The notes beneath the pieces are model-generated. The model searched no databases, was not told where the DNA came from, and saw only the letters and a program-made list of their open reading frames with translations. From assembly GCA_002449955.1 (NCBI GenBank), contig DJYD01000034.1, positions 1 to 14,000 on the forward strand: a DNA stretch of 14,000 nt, in the 5' to 3' direction. This document shows, one piece after another, positions 13,417-14,000 of this stretch (positions are counted from its first letter, which is position 1; every line of letters starts with the position of its first letter). The translations under genes and the position numbers were made by a program. Source of the DNA: Lachnospiraceae bacterium UBA6987. GTDB lineage: Bacteria; Bacillota; Clostridia; Lachnospirales; Lachnospiraceae.

Positions 13417-14000
13417 TTAGACACTGGCTTTCTCTTCTTCGGTAACATCTTTCATGGACAGATTGATGCGGCCCATCTTATCGATTTCGATAACCTTGAC
13501 CACAACCTCATCCCCAATGTTGACCACCGATTCAACCGTAGGCACACGCTTCTGGGAAAGCTTCGAAATGTGAACCAGTCCATCCTTGCCGGGGCACAGG
13601 GAAACGAAAGCGCCGAAATTCATCAGACGGACAACTTTTCCGCGGAAGATCTGACCGACTTCCACGTCGTTGACAATCGTCTCGATCGTCTTGATGGCTC
13701 TGTTGATCATCTCCATATCCGTTCCGCAGACGGAAACGGTGCCGTCATCCTCGATATCAATCTGAACACCGGTTTCCTCGATGATCTGGTTGATGACCTT
13801 ACCCTGCTTGCCGATCACATCGCCGATCTTTGCCGGATCGATCGAAATGGAAATAATCTTCGGCGCCCACTTGCTGATCTCGGGGCGGGGAGCCGGGATC
13901 GCCTTGGCCATCACTTCATCCATGATATAGATACGGGCTTCGCGGGTACGGGCCAGCGCTTCACGGATAATGGCAGGGGTCAGGCCGTGGATCTTGATAT
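13417..14000 (-). CDS. pnp: Polyribonucleotide nucleotidyltransferase, C-terminal part
   Basis: PNPase degrades RNA 3'-to-5' with phosphate and is part of mRNA turnover. Only the last 193 codons or so are in the window; the frame is open to the right edge, where it reads IKIHGLTPAIIREAL, the end of the second RNase PH core. Then follow the KH domain with GDVIGKQGKVINQI and the S1 domain (VGQIFRGKVVRLMNFGAFVSL, DGLVHISKLS, KVIEIDKMGRINLSMKD). The stop is at 13419-13417. The ATG at 13923 is internal and not the start. Confidence 0.97.
   Translation of the reverse strand, partial: IKIHGLTPAIIREALARTREARIYIMDEVMAKAIPAPRPEISKWAPKIISISIDPAKIGDVIGKQGKVINQIIEETGVQIDIEDDGTVSVCGTDMEMINRAIKTIETIVNDVEVGQIFRGKVVRLMNFGAFVSLCPGKDGLVHISKLSQKRVPTVESVVNIGDEVVVKVIEIDKMGRINLSMKDVTEEEKASV

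Noticed and set aside
1..14000. Mobile elements, CRISPR arrays, tRNA or rRNA genes and a novel defence system
   Set aside because: No transposase, integrase, spaced direct repeats or clover-leaf apart from the tmRNA were seen; nearly all sequence is explained by conserved core genes.

Overview
The window reads as a conserved core-genome segment of a low-to-mid G+C Gram-positive bacterium (Bacillota). The main evidence is the minus-strand order pnp / ylxM-ffh-rpsP-khpA-rimM-trmD-rplS followed by signal peptidase, rbgA, rnhB and yraN. Strong AAGGAG-type ribosome binding sites, a one-piece tmRNA and YlxM, RbgA and KhpA orthologues agree with this. The DUF512-der-plsY order and the long (about 390-residue) ribose-phosphate pyrophosphokinase point towards Clostridia (Lachnospiraceae-like), but Erysipelotrichia cannot be excluded from sequence alone. 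No prophage, insertion sequence, CRISPR array or other mobile feature is visible.

Layout from the left: a tmRNA gene on the minus strand, cut at its 3' end by the window edge (1-328), with a near-perfect promoter whose -35 box contains the plsY stop codon. Next is a minus-strand operon DUF512-der-plsY (3846 to 390) joined by ATGA overlaps. A back-to-back divergent promoter pair at 3881-3926 separates it from the only plus-strand gene, a long-form prs (3958-5148). Convergent with prs, with a 2-base gap, is the end of a six-gene minus-strand operon (9260 to 5151): a divergent signal peptidase I, an acyltransferase-like Ntn hydrolase (C45 family), rbgA, a second signal peptidase I, rnhB and yraN. 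That operon has its own promoter directly after the rplS terminator. Upstream lie rplS with a structured leader, trmD, rimM, khpA, rpsP, ffh and ylxM (13318 to 9363). The right edge holds the C-terminal part of pnp with a strong terminator.

The genes serve linked housekeeping work: ribosome parts and assembly (S16, L19, RimM, RbgA, Der, KhpA), tRNA modification (TrmD), ribosome rescue (tmRNA), co-translational secretion and signal-peptide removal (YlxM, Ffh, two LepB), RNA turnover and genome maintenance (PNPase, RNase HII, YraN), phospholipid synthesis (PlsY) and PRPP supply (Prs). The least ordinary items are the Ntn hydrolase between a signal peptidase and RbgA, the signal peptidase with a degraded box E, the heptad-repeat tail on PlsY, the rplS leader with a ribosome-binding-site hairpin, and the tightly packed promoter arrangements.
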